Positions 38,238 through 47,358 of a stretch of DNA of 64,000 nt are shown here, one piece after another. How positions within the stretch are numbered: the stretch's first letter is position 1; every line of letters begins with the position of its first letter. The DNA is from Clostridia bacterium (lineage in GTDB: Bacteria > Bacillota > Clostridia > Christensenellales > UBA1242). A program made the position numbers and the translations under genes. The stretch spans positions 46,123 through 110,122 of the forward strand of contig JAFVWN010000004.1 in assembly GCA_017501645.1 (NCBI GenBank), read 5' to 3'. The notes beneath the pieces were generated by a model. That model was not told the DNA's origin and ran no database searches. It saw only the letters and a list, made by a program, of their open reading frames with translations.

Positions 38238-38398
38238 TTGGTGGAGGGAAATTGATTTTGTATAAATAGTTTATAATTTTGTTTTTTTTAGGCGGATATT
38301 TTAATTGTGAACGGAATATTTGTTTTTAAATGCTAGCTCCTCTTAACAAAGTTGTCGTGTCTGTTTAGGGCTTTAAAAGGTTGAAAAACAGGCAAAGG

Positions 38399-38430
38399 AA
38401 AACCCCTTAGGTGTCTAAGGGGTTTTGTTT
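38399..38430 (-). terminator. Terminator of the large surface protein gene
   Basis: CCCCTTAG (38403-38410) pairs with CTAAGGGG (38415-38422) inside flanking A4 and T4 runs; it can act on both strands. The ~160 bases between this and the previous terminator hold no gene. Confidence 0.8.
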
Positions 38431-38436
38431 TAAATA

Positions 38437-41400
38437 TTATACGAAACCGTCTGTTTGAGTTGGGTCGTCTTTATCACCTTTTGTCTTCACAATGTTTGCG
38501 TTGTTCTTACCAGAAACTGTGTGAGTTCTTGGAATTCTCTTGATGTAAATCATTACAAGAGCGAAGATTAGAACAGCTACAAGTAGGATAGAAGAGAATA
38601 CAAGGAAGAATGTTGCAAGTGTTAAGTTGTCAGCATCTTCTTCATCTTTTGAAGAATCATTATCTTTAGAAGAGAAGTCTTTTACAACAGTTGTCTTGTC
38701 GCTTGAGTCAACATCTTCTAAAATTGTGTTGTATGCTTCTTCATCAGCAAGTTTAGTTACGCTAAGACCTGTAAGAAGGGCAGTACCTGTAAACTTGTTA
38801 GATTCTGTACCTAATTGATAAGAAATTGTTAGGTTAGAAATGTTTGAAGAACCAGTCTTTACAAGAACTGTGAATTGCTTGTATCCGTTTGTTTCAGTTA
38901 AGTCACCATAATCATTTGTTTCAGTGTTGATATTTGAGAACTTAGTTGAAATCTTATCCATAATAATGTTAAGACCGTTACCGTCAGCAATATCTTTAGT
39001 CTTCACATAAACAGAGATTTGATAGTATGAAGATGAAGATAGAGTGATAGTAGTGTTAGGGTTAACAACTGTTTTGTAGTTGTCACCATTGTAAATAACC
39101 ATTGCAAAGTTAGAATCAACTTTAGGGTTAGTCATAAATGCAGATTCAAGATTGTAAGCAGGGTCGTTATCAAGAGTCACATCAGCAGTTGTATCAACAA
39201 TACCAAGTTCACCTTGAACGATTGGGTCTTCGTCTTTTCCAGCCTCTGGAAGAGAGTGAGAAAGAGAAGTGTAATAATCTTTATCTTCAGCTTTTTCTTG
39301 TGAGTGCATAATGAACGCATCACCGTCAAAGTTTACGAATCTGTATCTATTTTGATTTTGAAGAGCTACAGTATTAAATTCTTTTACAATTTCAGCGTAT
39401 TGAGCGTCAACAGAGATTTTTTCATCATCAACAGTCTTCTCTGCAAGTTTAGTATAACCAACTTTTTGGAAGAAAGCAGTACCATTGGCGTCTTCAACAC
39501 CTATATGAAGTTTACAAGTTCTAGAAGTAGAACCAGTTCTAACAACCATTGTGTACTTCTTCCAAGCACCTCTATTAGCGTCTGTTGAAGTCATTGTAGT
39601 TGTAAACTCAGCAATTGTGTTGTCTGCGTAGATAAGCTTAGCGAAGATGTCACCACTAAAGTTAGAGTCATCAGTAGTTGCTGCATAAACTTCAAAAGTT
39701 ATTTTATAAACTGAGTTTGAAGATAATGAGAAATCTGTTGACTTGTAACCATAATAGTACTTTTCTTCAGCACTAGCAGGAGAGTAAATAGCAAGTACAT
39801 TTGTTTTTGGAAGATCAATAACTACTCCGTTAACACTTGCACTAGTGATTGGGTTTTCAGCATCACCAATCTCTTCTTTTATTTCGTCATAGATGTCTGT
39901 GTGTGTTGGAACAATACCTGCAACTACATCTTGGTCTACATCATCAAGAGTTGTCCAGTTAGCAGGTTTATAAGGTGCTTCAGCATCCTCAGCATCTGGG
40001 TCAGCAGTAGTTGTTTCAATAGTATTGAAATAACCGTTTGTTATGCTTCCAGAAACTGTTGTAGCAGAAGGAGATAGGTCAAACTTCTTAGCTGAAGCGA
40101 TATTTGAATAAGTTTTGCTTGAAATGTGTTCAAGACGCATATCATCAAAGTAAACAGTGCTTTCAGTATCTGCTAAAAGAGCAACTTGGAATGTTGTATC
40201 ATAGTAGCAGTTAGCTTGAATATAGAAAGAAATTTCAGCCCAGTTATTTGTGTTATCGCTATTAGTTGTGTAAGCAGAAATGCTTTGTTCTTTAACTTGA
40301 ATAGCACCTTCTTCACTGCTTGCACCAGTTTTGATGTAAGAAATCAACTTAATAGTTGTATCATCACTAGCACTTGCACCTTTTACATAGATAGAGAATC
40401 TATAGTAACCAAATTGCATAACTTTAATAGGAGCAGAAAGTAAACCAAGTGAATACTTTTCGCTCTTGTTTTCAAGTTTTAAGATGTGGTTGTTAGCATT
40501 GAATGTGCTAGGACCAGGAATAACTTCAGCAGGATTTTCACCTTCAGCTTCTTTAGTTGTTTCAAATTCTTTAGATTCAAGAACTCTTTCATAAGTTAAA
40601 AGTCCGCTTTTGTAAGCAGAATGGAGGTTTGAAAGCTCCTTATCTGTTAACTTATCAGTAGTAGAACCTTTTACATATTGGTTAATATAATATTGATAGT
40701 AAGAATTAGTTGTATAATCAGGATTGTAAATAGATTCGCCATCATCATCAGTTTCGCCGTACATTACAGAGTAGAAATCAATTTCGTCTTCAAAGTCGCC
40801 ATTGATGTCACCCATATTGTAGTCGAATCTTGCAGTGTATGAAGTTTTAAAAGCATCAGCGTTTTCTTCGCCACCAATAGTTTTGTTGTTAAAATCTGTT
40901 TCATTGATTGTTTTTACACAAACATTGTCAATATAAACAGCACCAGTTTCAGTTAAACTTGAATCAGGGTCTTCAACGATACCGTCCTCATCACCATAAT
41001 AGAAGCTAATGTTTACAGAGTTTGTGCTATCACTTGAAGTTTCAAGGAAGATATAGTATTGCTTCCAAGCACCGTTAGCATCAGCAACAGTTGTTTTAGA
41101 AGTAAAGTTTGTTCCAGAAACAATAATAGTTGCATAAGCATCTTTAGTCCAAACCCAAGCAGTGATAACATACCAGTTGTTTGCTTTTAAAGATAGAGAA
41201 GAAGTGTTCTTGAAGTAGAAAGTTGTGTCAACCTCTTCAGTTTGTTTCTTTTTGTAACCACCGTCAACAGCTTCGTAAAGATTGTCAGCAACGCCATCTT
41301 CTTTTTCAGTGAAGATTTTATCGTCAACACCGTTGTCAGCTTTAACATAAACAGTTTTGCCATTTTCTTGTTTTACAATTTCAGCAACAGTAGGAGCGTC

Positions 41401-41769
41401 AGTAGCTTCAATTCTCATGGCGAAGTTATCAATTTCACTAGTAGAAGTTTCACCTTCAGGGAGATTTGTAGTAGTTCCGTCATACTTAGTTGCTGGTTTG
41501 AAAGCGCCTTCAGCAAGTTCCATAAGGTTTACAGACTTGTTTGACTTTTCAAATGCAGTAATAAGTTCTTGGTTGTTAGTGTGATAATCATTCCAACCAG
41601 AAGCTGTAGTAAAGTCATAAGGGTCTACGAAGTTTTTAGGTTCGTAAGTTGCGTGAGAAAAGTTCCTAATTCCGTTAACTGCACAGAATGCAAGAGAGAA
41701 ATTTGAACTTAAAATCATTGTTATTGCAATAACTAAACTACAAATAATGTTTTTGATATTTCTTTTCAT
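38437..41769 (-). CDS. Large surface protein with four jelly-roll (CBM-like) modules and C-terminal membrane anchor
   Basis: 1110 residues. A signal peptide (about 1-30) leads to four modules near residues 187-292, 427-547, 657-777 and 887-1007. Each runs from a strand like LKANNWYVITAWVW, through a W-K-Y/F-x-V/I strand, to a last strand such as VYFDDMRL; this is the layout of CBM4/9/16-like beta-sandwiches that bind sugars. An acidic Ser/Asp linker precedes one membrane helix (about 1050-1075) and a basic cytosolic tail. The ATG at 41769 is chosen over the GTG at 41778 because AAAGGTGG is then well placed. A lone gene. The ligand is not known. Confidence 0.78.
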   Translation of the reverse strand: MKRNIKNIICSLVIAITMILSSNFSLAFCAVNGIRNFSHATYEPKNFVDPYDFTTASGWNDYHTNNQELITAFEKSNKSVNLMELAEGAFKPATKYDGTTTNLPEGETSTSEIDNFAMRIEATDAPTVAEIVKQENGKTVYVKADNGVDDKIFTEKEDGVADNLYEAVDGGYKKKQTEEVDTTFYFKNTSSLSLKANNWYVITAWVWTKDAYATIIVSGTNFTSKTTVADANGAWKQYYIFLETSSDSTNSVNISFYYGDEDGIVEDPDSSLTETGAVYIDNVCVKTINETDFNNKTIGGEENADAFKTSYTARFDYNMGDINGDFEDEIDFYSVMYGETDDDGESIYNPDYTTNSYYQYYINQYVKGSTTDKLTDKELSNLHSAYKSGLLTYERVLESKEFETTKEAEGENPAEVIPGPSTFNANNHILKLENKSEKYSLGLLSAPIKVMQFGYYRFSIYVKGASASDDTTIKLISYIKTGASSEEGAIQVKEQSISAYTTNSDNTNNWAEISFYIQANCYYDTTFQVALLADTESTVYFDDMRLEHISSKTYSNIASAKKFDLSPSATTVSGSITNGYFNTIETTTADPDAEDAEAPYKPANWTTLDDVDQDVVAGIVPTHTDIYDEIKEEIGDAENPITSASVNGVVIDLPKTNVLAIYSPASAEEKYYYGYKSTDFSLSSNSVYKITFEVYAATTDDSNFSGDIFAKLIYADNTIAEFTTTMTSTDANRGAWKKYTMVVRTGSTSRTCKLHIGVEDANGTAFFQKVGYTKLAEKTVDDEKISVDAQYAEIVKEFNTVALQNQNRYRFVNFDGDAFIMHSQEKAEDKDYYTSLSHSLPEAGKDEDPIVQGELGIVDTTADVTLDNDPAYNLESAFMTNPKVDSNFAMVIYNGDNYKTVVNPNTTITLSSSSYYQISVYVKTKDIADGNGLNIIMDKISTKFSNINTETNDYGDLTETNGYKQFTVLVKTGSSNISNLTISYQLGTESNKFTGTALLTGLSVTKLADEEAYNTILEDVDSSDKTTVVKDFSSKDNDSSKDEEDADNLTLATFFLVFSSILLVAVLIFALVMIYIKRIPRTHTVSGKNNANIVKTKGDKDDPTQTDGFV

Positions 41770-41904
41770 TGTGCCCACCTTTATTTGATATTTATATTTG
41801 AGTTAACTTTTATATTTTAATATATATAAGAGTAAAATGCAATTGTTTTCCAAATTTTTTATTTATTTTTACATTATTTTAGATGTTTTGAGCAAAATAA
41901 AAGT

Positions 41905-42279
41905 ATGAAAAAGTGGTTGCAAGTTTTATTGTTAATAGCTCTAGGTGTATTTGTAGGGTTTGTTAACGGTTTTTTAGGAGCTGGAGGAGGAATGCTTTTA
42001 GTCCCTTGTATTATTGCCATTTTAAAAATGGATACAAAGGTTGCACACGCAACAGCTATACTTATTATTTTGCCTATTTGCGTTGTAAGTGGGGTAATTT
42101 ATGCCATTCAAGGTTCTTTTGATTTTGAAGTTTTTTTGCCATGCTTAATAGGAACAGTGATAGGTGGAGTTCTTGGAACTTTTATTTTATCAAAACTAAA
42201 AAACGATATAATAACAGCTATTTTTAGCCTAACAATGATTAGTGCGGGTGTTATTATGATTGTAAAGGCGGTAGCATAA
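41905..42279 (+). CDS. TauE/SafE-type exporter, half-size subunit 1
   Basis: 124 residues with about four membrane segments. GFVNGFLGAGGGMLLVP is the N-terminal half motif of the TauE/SafE sulfite/sulfonate exporter family, which normally has two such halves in one chain of about 250 residues. It overlaps the next gene by one base, and that gene encodes the second half. Substrate unknown; family members move sulfur-containing or organic anions. Confidence 0.82.
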   Translation: MKKWLQVLLLIALGVFVGFVNGFLGAGGGMLLVPCIIAILKMDTKVAHATAILIILPICVVSGVIYAIQGSFDFEVFLPCLIGTVIGGVLGTFILSKLKNDIITAIFSLTMISAGVIMIVKAVA

Positions 42280-42683
42280 TGGATTTTCTTTGGTATTTAT
42301 TAATTGCTGTGCTTTCTGGCGTGTTTGCTGGAATGGGGATGGGTGGCGGAACTTTCTTAATTCCTCTAATCACTTTGCTTATGAATGTAGAGCAGAATGT
42401 TGCCCAATGTTTGAATCTTTTAGTGTTTGTTCCTATGGCAATTATAACCATCATTATTTATGCTAAACAAAAATTGATTGATTTCAAAAATTGGTGGATT
42501 GTTTCTATTCCTGCGTGTGTGGTTTCAACTTTGGGTGTATTGCTTGCTGTCAATCTTTCAGGTAAAGTATTAAAAATTATTTTTGGTGGATTTATAGCTA
42601 TTATTGGCATTGTTCAAATAATTGTTTTGATTATTAAATTTATTAAACAAAAGAAGAAAAATGTTAAAATGGCAATAAAATAG
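42279..42683 (+). CDS. TauE/SafE-type exporter, half-size subunit 2
   Basis: 134 residues, about four membrane segments and a Lys-rich C-terminus. AVLSGVFAGMGMGGGTFLIPL repeats the family half motif found in subunit 1. The two genes are joined by a 1-base stop/start overlap, so they likely make a heterodimeric transporter. There is no sign of a recent frameshift: both have proper ends. Confidence 0.8.
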   Translation: MDFLWYLLIAVLSGVFAGMGMGGGTFLIPLITLLMNVEQNVAQCLNLLVFVPMAIITIIIYAKQKLIDFKNWWIVSIPACVVSTLGVLLAVNLSGKVLKIIFGGFIAIIGIVQIIVLIIKFIKQKKKNVKMAIK

Positions 42684-42743
42684 ATAAAATTATACCATTT
42701 TGAAAATATTTTTGCATAACTTTCAAATTGAGGCTTTATTTAG

Positions 42744-42772
42744 TTTACTTTATTAAAATGTTTTGGTAAAAT
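42744..42772 (+). promoter_or_regulatory. Promoter of the Rnf-like operon
   Basis: TTTACT (42744-42749) and TAAAAT (42767-42772) are 17 bp apart, 35 bases before the rnfC start. Confidence 0.5.
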
Positions 42773-42806
42773 ATAGTAAAACTAGAATTAGCCCAAGGAG
42801 AAAGTT

Positions 42807-44345
42807 ATGGAAATTAGAGGGGTAAAATTAAAAAAACAAGTTCGTTACTCAAAGGGTAATGGTTTTTTTGTTCTTAGAGAACCTGATTACTTTTCTGTAC
42901 CTCTTTTGGCAGATGATGGGGAGAAGCCTCAAAGAGTTGTCAATGTTGGAGATATGGTAAAAGAAGGCACTCCTATTGCTAAGCCTGTTGGCAGATATGG
43001 AAGTTTTGTTTATAGCCCAACTTCAGGAAAAGTTATTGGTGTGGTAACAAAACTTAATGCTAGCGGTAATGAGTGTGAGCATGTAGTCATTTCAAGAGAT
43101 TTAGAGAATGCCAAAGACTATTTGCCAGCAATGGCGGAAGAGGATATGAACCACGAGCCACTTTTAAGAAGACTCTATCAAAGTGGAATGGTTGATAACT
43201 TTGCACCATATGACCCTGCGTATAAAAAGTATTTGCTAAGATGCCAAATTAAGAGTTTGGTTATTAATTGTACTGAGGATGACCCATATAAGTCGAGCGA
43301 CTCTGCTTTGATTGAAACATATATGAGTGAAGTGGTTGAGGGTGCAAAACTTTTAAAGATTGTTGCAAGAGCTGAAAAGTTAACATTTATTTTCACAAGC
43401 AAGCAAAAGAAACTTGCTGGCGTTTTGAAAAAGTATATTAAACAATTGAACGAGCAAAAGAGAATTAGGGTGAAAATTTATCCTAATGTTTATCCATTGC
43501 ACGATAGTCGCCTTATGGCTTATTACGAAACAGGGAAGATGGTTCCTGAGGGTTCAAGGACAGCACCAACAAGTGCAATAATTGAGTCTCCAAGCAACTG
43601 TTATGATTTTTATAATGCGGTAAAAAAGAATCTTCCTTGTATTCAAAAAGCGGTTACAGTTTCGGGTAAAAACTGTTTAAGAAAGGCTAATTATTTTATA
43701 AAAAATGGAACGAGTATTGAACATATTTTAAGCATTGTTGGAACAAAAGAAGAGTATGAAGAAAATATGCTAATCTATGGCGGTATTATGTCAGGCATAG
43801 CTCAAGAAACGCTAGATATTTCGGCAACTTTGACAGCTTCTTGTATTTTGTTTGTTAATCGTGATGAATACTCAAGAGATAATGAAACTGCTTGTATAAA
43901 TTGTGGAAAATGTGTTGAGTGTTGCCCTGTAAGAATACATGTTAAGAACTTAGATGACGCCATTGTCAATAGAGAATTTTCTAAGGCAAAAAAATTGGGT
44001 GTTGAAGCCTGTATTGGTTGTGGGGCTTGTAGTTATATTTGTCCTGCAAAAAGATACTTGGCTCAAAGAATTTCATTTGCTAAAGATATTGTTCAAGGTA
44101 ATTTTGGTAAATCTGCTAACAGTAGTGAGTTTGCACAAATTGAACAAAATGTCGCTTCAAATGATGAAGATGAAATTAAGGTTGAGAAGAAAGAAAACTT
44201 TGTATCACCTCAAGCTGGAGCTGAGGGAAGCAAACCGGCTGTTGATGAGATGATTGAGCAAATTAAAGAAGACAGAGAGAAAGAAAAGTCGAAGGATACG
44301 AAGTTTAAAATAATTGATGCTACAGGAGGGGGCAAAAATGAGTAA
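42807..44345 (+). CDS. rnfC: RnfC-like subunit, nucleotide-binding motif degenerate
   Basis: 512 residues. In Rnf, RnfC takes or gives electrons to NAD(H) through FMN and passes them to iron-sulfur clusters. Here two ferredoxin motifs are intact (CINCGKCVECCP from Cys363 and CIGCGACSYICP from Cys402). The N-terminal lipoyl-like barrel (VNVGDMVKEGTPI to SPTSGKVIGV) is present. The Gly-rich motif of the FMN/NADH domain (GLGGAtFPTHVK pattern) reads GMVDNFAPYDPAYKKYL, and ECEPYLT reads EDDPYKS, so NADH chemistry is doubtful. The C-terminal tail is long and acidic. AAGGAG ribosome site. First gene of the operon. Confidence 0.88.
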   Translation: MEIRGVKLKKQVRYSKGNGFFVLREPDYFSVPLLADDGEKPQRVVNVGDMVKEGTPIAKPVGRYGSFVYSPTSGKVIGVVTKLNASGNECEHVVISRDLENAKDYLPAMAEEDMNHEPLLRRLYQSGMVDNFAPYDPAYKKYLLRCQIKSLVINCTEDDPYKSSDSALIETYMSEVVEGAKLLKIVARAEKLTFIFTSKQKKLAGVLKKYIKQLNEQKRIRVKIYPNVYPLHDSRLMAYYETGKMVPEGSRTAPTSAIIESPSNCYDFYNAVKKNLPCIQKAVTVSGKNCLRKANYFIKNGTSIEHILSIVGTKEEYEENMLIYGGIMSGIAQETLDISATLTASCILFVNRDEYSRDNETACINCGKCVECCPVRIHVKNLDDAIVNREFSKAKKLGVEACIGCGACSYICPAKRYLAQRISFAKDIVQGNFGKSANSSEFAQIEQNVASNDEDEIKVEKKENFVSPQAGAEGSKPAVDEMIEQIKEDREKEKSKDTKFKIIDATGGGKNE

Positions 44346-45270
44346 ACTATTAATTACACCTTCTCCACATGTAACAAAACAACATTCAACAAATATGTTG
44401 ATGTTTGCTATGATTTGTGCGTTGGTGCCAACGGCAATGTATGGCGTGGTTGTATTTGGAGTAAGAGCACTTCTTATAATAGGATTATCTGTTGTATCGG
44501 CTTATTTGTTTGAGGTTTTGTTTAACCTTTTGAAAAACAGAAAGGTTGAATGGATAGATATGTCAAGCGTAGTTACAGGGTTTATTCTTGGATTAACATT
44601 GCCTGTTAATGTACCTGTTTATGTCCCAATCATTGGTTCGTTTATAGCGATTGTGATATTTAAGGGTTGTTTTGGTGGCATTGGTAAGAATTTATTCAAT
44701 CCGGCAGGTGCTGCAAGATTGGTTCTTGGTTTTATTTTTACAGGTTTGGCGTTATCAATGTTTACAGGAACTGCTTTAGGTGAAAATGTAGCATCTCCAC
44801 TTGCTTATTTTGCAAAAGGTGAGTTTTCAGCGATAACAATTCGTTCTCTATTCTTTGGTAATGTTGCGGGTGCTATTGGTACAGTCAGCATTATCTGTAT
44901 TTTAGTTGCGGGAATTGTATTAATGTCATTCAAAATTACAGATTTCATAATGCCTGTAGGTGCGGTGATTACATTTATTGCAATTACTTGGGCACTTTCA
45001 GGAGCAACAGCAATTGTGCCATTCCTTTTCTCTGGAAGCTTTTTGTTTGTAACAATGTTTATGTTGCCAGACCCAACAACTTCTCCTAATACAGTTTGGG
45101 GAAAGTTCTGTTATGGTTTAATTTTTGGTGTAGTGGCTAGTTTATTTAGAGTTTACAACATACTTGGTGAAAACTCAGTGTTTATGGCTCTTGTATTTAT
45201 GAACATTTTAGCGCCATTACTTGATAAAATTTTTGCACCTCATCCACTAGGTGTTAAGAGGGGGGCGTAG
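44338..45270 (+). CDS. rnfD: RnfD-like membrane subunit
   Basis: 310 residues with about eight membrane segments. KLLITPSPHVTKQHSTNMLMFAMICALVP is the RnfD opening, and FNPAGAARLVLGF and FMLPDPTTSPNTVWGK are family signatures. At the usual flavin-attachment site the sequence reads NVASPLAYF where RnfD proteins have a SGATPL-like motif, so covalent FMN there is uncertain. The start at 44338 has a perfect AGGAGG and overlaps rnfC by 8 bases. Confidence 0.88.
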   Translation: MSKLLITPSPHVTKQHSTNMLMFAMICALVPTAMYGVVVFGVRALLIIGLSVVSAYLFEVLFNLLKNRKVEWIDMSSVVTGFILGLTLPVNVPVYVPIIGSFIAIVIFKGCFGGIGKNLFNPAGAARLVLGFIFTGLALSMFTGTALGENVASPLAYFAKGEFSAITIRSLFFGNVAGAIGTVSIICILVAGIVLMSFKITDFIMPVGAVITFIAITWALSGATAIVPFLFSGSFLFVTMFMLPDPTTSPNTVWGKFCYGLIFGVVASLFRVYNILGENSVFMALVFMNILAPLLDKIFAPHPLGVKRGA

Positions 45271-45271
45271 T

Positions 45272-45952
45272 ATGGAAAAGAATAATCCAATTAATTCAGT
45301 TTACTTAATAGCTCTAGCTCTTGCAAGTATGATACTTTTTGTAAATTCTTTGATGGAGGCTGTAATTTTTGCAGTTTGCATTGTTGCAACCTTCTTGATT
45401 GGAATAAGTATCGTGTCTATGATAGAAAAAATTGCGGATAAACACATTAGGTTTTTGATATACGCTTTAGTTTGTGCAGGAATTATTACTGCGTTAAAAG
45501 TTTCAGCAGGATATATTGATGTTAAGGTTGTATTAGATGTCGCTGAAAAAATAGAAATAGCAATTGTTCCTTGTATGTTGCTTGCAATCGTTCCTATTTA
45601 TTTTGAAGAAACATTCTCTGTAAAACAATATTTTGGCACATCATTCTTGATTTGTTTAGGAATGGTTTTAATGCTTGGATTGTATGGTCTAGTTACTGAA
45701 GTTGCAGGATTTGGCACTCTTCTTGGTAAAGATTTAGGCTTTGATGGTATTGAATTTTTTGTAATGCCTTATGGTAAATTCTTAGTGATTGCTATTTTTG
45801 CAATTTTGTTCAATATTGTAAGAAGAGCAGTTATCAAAAGAAACAAGAGGTTTAGAACTCTTGTTGAGCAATATAAAGTCCAAATTCGAGAAATTCAAGA
45901 TACTGCTGTAAGGGCAGAAAAAGCACAAAAAAATGAAGGAGGGGATAAATAA
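45272..45952 (+). CDS. rnfE: RnfE-like membrane subunit
   Basis: 226 residues, about six membrane segments. It follows the RnfE/NqrD plan, and its place between rnfD and rnfA fits. The first-helix Cys of LGLCPxLAVT is replaced (LALASMIL). The second cluster ligand may remain in IVPCMLLAIVP, while the GRAEAFA motif is lost. The C-terminus adds a cytosolic helix. AGAGGGGGG precedes the ATG at 45272. In standard Rnf operons rnfG lies between rnfD and rnfE; here only one base separates them. Confidence 0.78.
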   Translation: MEKNNPINSVYLIALALASMILFVNSLMEAVIFAVCIVATFLIGISIVSMIEKIADKHIRFLIYALVCAGIITALKVSAGYIDVKVVLDVAEKIEIAIVPCMLLAIVPIYFEETFSVKQYFGTSFLICLGMVLMLGLYGLVTEVAGFGTLLGKDLGFDGIEFFVMPYGKFLVIAIFAILFNIVRRAVIKRNKRFRTLVEQYKVQIREIQDTAVRAEKAQKNEGGDK

Positions 45953-46524
45953 TGAGTCAATTTGCTTTAATGGCAATTGTTGCTATCTTTTCTTCTAATA
46001 TAGTATCCGTTGCGGGTATTGGTGCTATAAGTTTGCAGGCTGAAAAGAAAAATTTTGGCTATATGTTAGCTTCTACTGTTTGTGTGGCATTATCTGTGCT
46101 TGTAACAGGGCTTATATATAAGGCTGTTGACCAGTTTTTACTTGCGAGGTTCAATGCTGAATTTTTAAAATTGTTTGTAGTAGTTTTACTTGCTTTGATA
46201 ATTGCTTTTTTAACAAAAGCGTTGTTGAAGTTTGTTTCAAAAGAAATTTATTTCTTGTATGAGAAAAGCTATTCATTGGCTATTCAGTCAGCAATAACTG
46301 TTGGTACAATGTTTATTATTGATTTTTCAGCAGGCTTTATGGATTTAATGTTTATGCTTGCTGTATACTGTGTTGGTTTCTTCTTAGTTCAAATCATATT
46401 CTATGCATTATATGATAGATTAGACAACTCAAGTGTTTTGAAACCTGCAAGAAATGTACCTTTAATGCTTATTGCGTTAAGTATTGTAAGTATGATTTTG
46501 TGCACTGTAGGAATGTTTTTTTAG
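45952..46524 (+). CDS. rnfA: RnfA-like membrane subunit
   Basis: 190 residues, six membrane segments. Length, topology and position match RnfA. The conserved FLGICPFLGVS stretch reads VAGIGAISLQAE and the TTNCAVLG stretch reads IQSAITVG, so both cysteines that hold the membrane [2Fe-2S] cluster with RnfE are absent. A GGAGGGG ribosome site inside rnfE precedes it, and the genes overlap by one base. Confidence 0.75.
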   Translation: MSQFALMAIVAIFSSNIVSVAGIGAISLQAEKKNFGYMLASTVCVALSVLVTGLIYKAVDQFLLARFNAEFLKLFVVVLLALIIAFLTKALLKFVSKEIYFLYEKSYSLAIQSAITVGTMFIIDFSAGFMDLMFMLAVYCVGFFLVQIIFYALYDRLDNSSVLKPARNVPLMLIALSIVSMILCTVGMFF

Positions 46525-46542
46525 GAGGTAACAAAAGATAAT

Positions 46543-47322
46543 ATGATTTACATATTGATTGCAGGCTTGCTTGTTTTAGCATTTGGTATAGTCACCCTTA
46601 TTGCTTTTATTACAAAAAAGAGAAGAGGTCTTTCTGTTGATGCTGATTTTGTAAGAAAAATGCTTCCTTGCATAGACTGCGGAATGTGCGGAGAAGAGAA
46701 TTGTACTGAATTTGCGAAAAAAGTTTCAGGCGGAAAAAGAGAGCCTGAGGGGTGTAAGTTAATCAAACCTGAAAATTGTGAAAAAATCAAAAGATATTTC
46801 AAACCAACATATGAACAATCTAGCAAACTTGTTGCAATGGTCAAGTGTAAAGGCGGTTGTCTTGCTGAGGATAAGTATATTTATGACGGAGCAAAAAACT
46901 GTGCCGTTCAAGAAAAATTACACTCAGGCGCAAAGTCTTGTAAGTTTGCGTGCCTTGGCTGTGGAAACTGTGCAGAGGCGTGTAAATATGGGGCGATTTC
47001 TATTAATGAGAGAGGCGTTGCGGTTGTTAACAGAAGTAAATGTACTGGTTGTGGAGAGTGTGTAAAAGCTTGTCCAAACCATGTAATAGCAATGAGAAAA
47101 TTAGATGTTTCGGTAGGTGTTATTTGTAATAACCAATCAAGTGAACCGGGTGTAAACAAGAGATGTAAGGTTGGTTGTATGCACTGTGGAAACTGTATCA
47201 AGGCTTGTCCTGTTGGTGCAATTTCTGTTGTTGATAACATTCCTGTGATAGACCCTAAAAAGTGTATTGAATGTTACAAGTGTGTTGCGGTTTGTCCAAA
47301 CCATGTAATAAGCAGATTATAG
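46543..47322 (+). CDS. rnfB: RnfB-like polyferredoxin subunit
   Basis: 259 residues. One N-terminal membrane helix is followed by the [4Fe-4S] motif LPCIDCGMCGEENC and a Cys-rich region (CKGGC, CAVQE) as in RnfB. Three further ferredoxin-type clusters follow (CLGCGNCAEAC, CTGCGECVKAC, CMHCGNCIKAC) and a last CIECYKCVAVC. RnfB is the ferredoxin-facing subunit, and unlike its partners it keeps all expected cysteines. A consensus AGGAGGTAAC precedes the ATG. Last gene of the operon. Confidence 0.93.
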   Translation: MIYILIAGLLVLAFGIVTLIAFITKKRRGLSVDADFVRKMLPCIDCGMCGEENCTEFAKKVSGGKREPEGCKLIKPENCEKIKRYFKPTYEQSSKLVAMVKCKGGCLAEDKYIYDGAKNCAVQEKLHSGAKSCKFACLGCGNCAEACKYGAISINERGVAVVNRSKCTGCGECVKACPNHVIAMRKLDVSVGVICNNQSSEPGVNKRCKVGCMHCGNCIKACPVGAISVVDNIPVIDPKKCIECYKCVAVCPNHVISRL

Positions 47323-47324
47323 AA

Positions 47325-47358
47325 AGAAAGAGAGATTTTATATCTCTCTCTTTTTTTG
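47325..47358 (+). terminator. Terminator of the Rnf-like operon
   Basis: AGAGAGAT and ATCTCTCT form a hairpin with a short TTTAT loop right after the rnfB stop, with a T-run. Confidence 0.9.
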
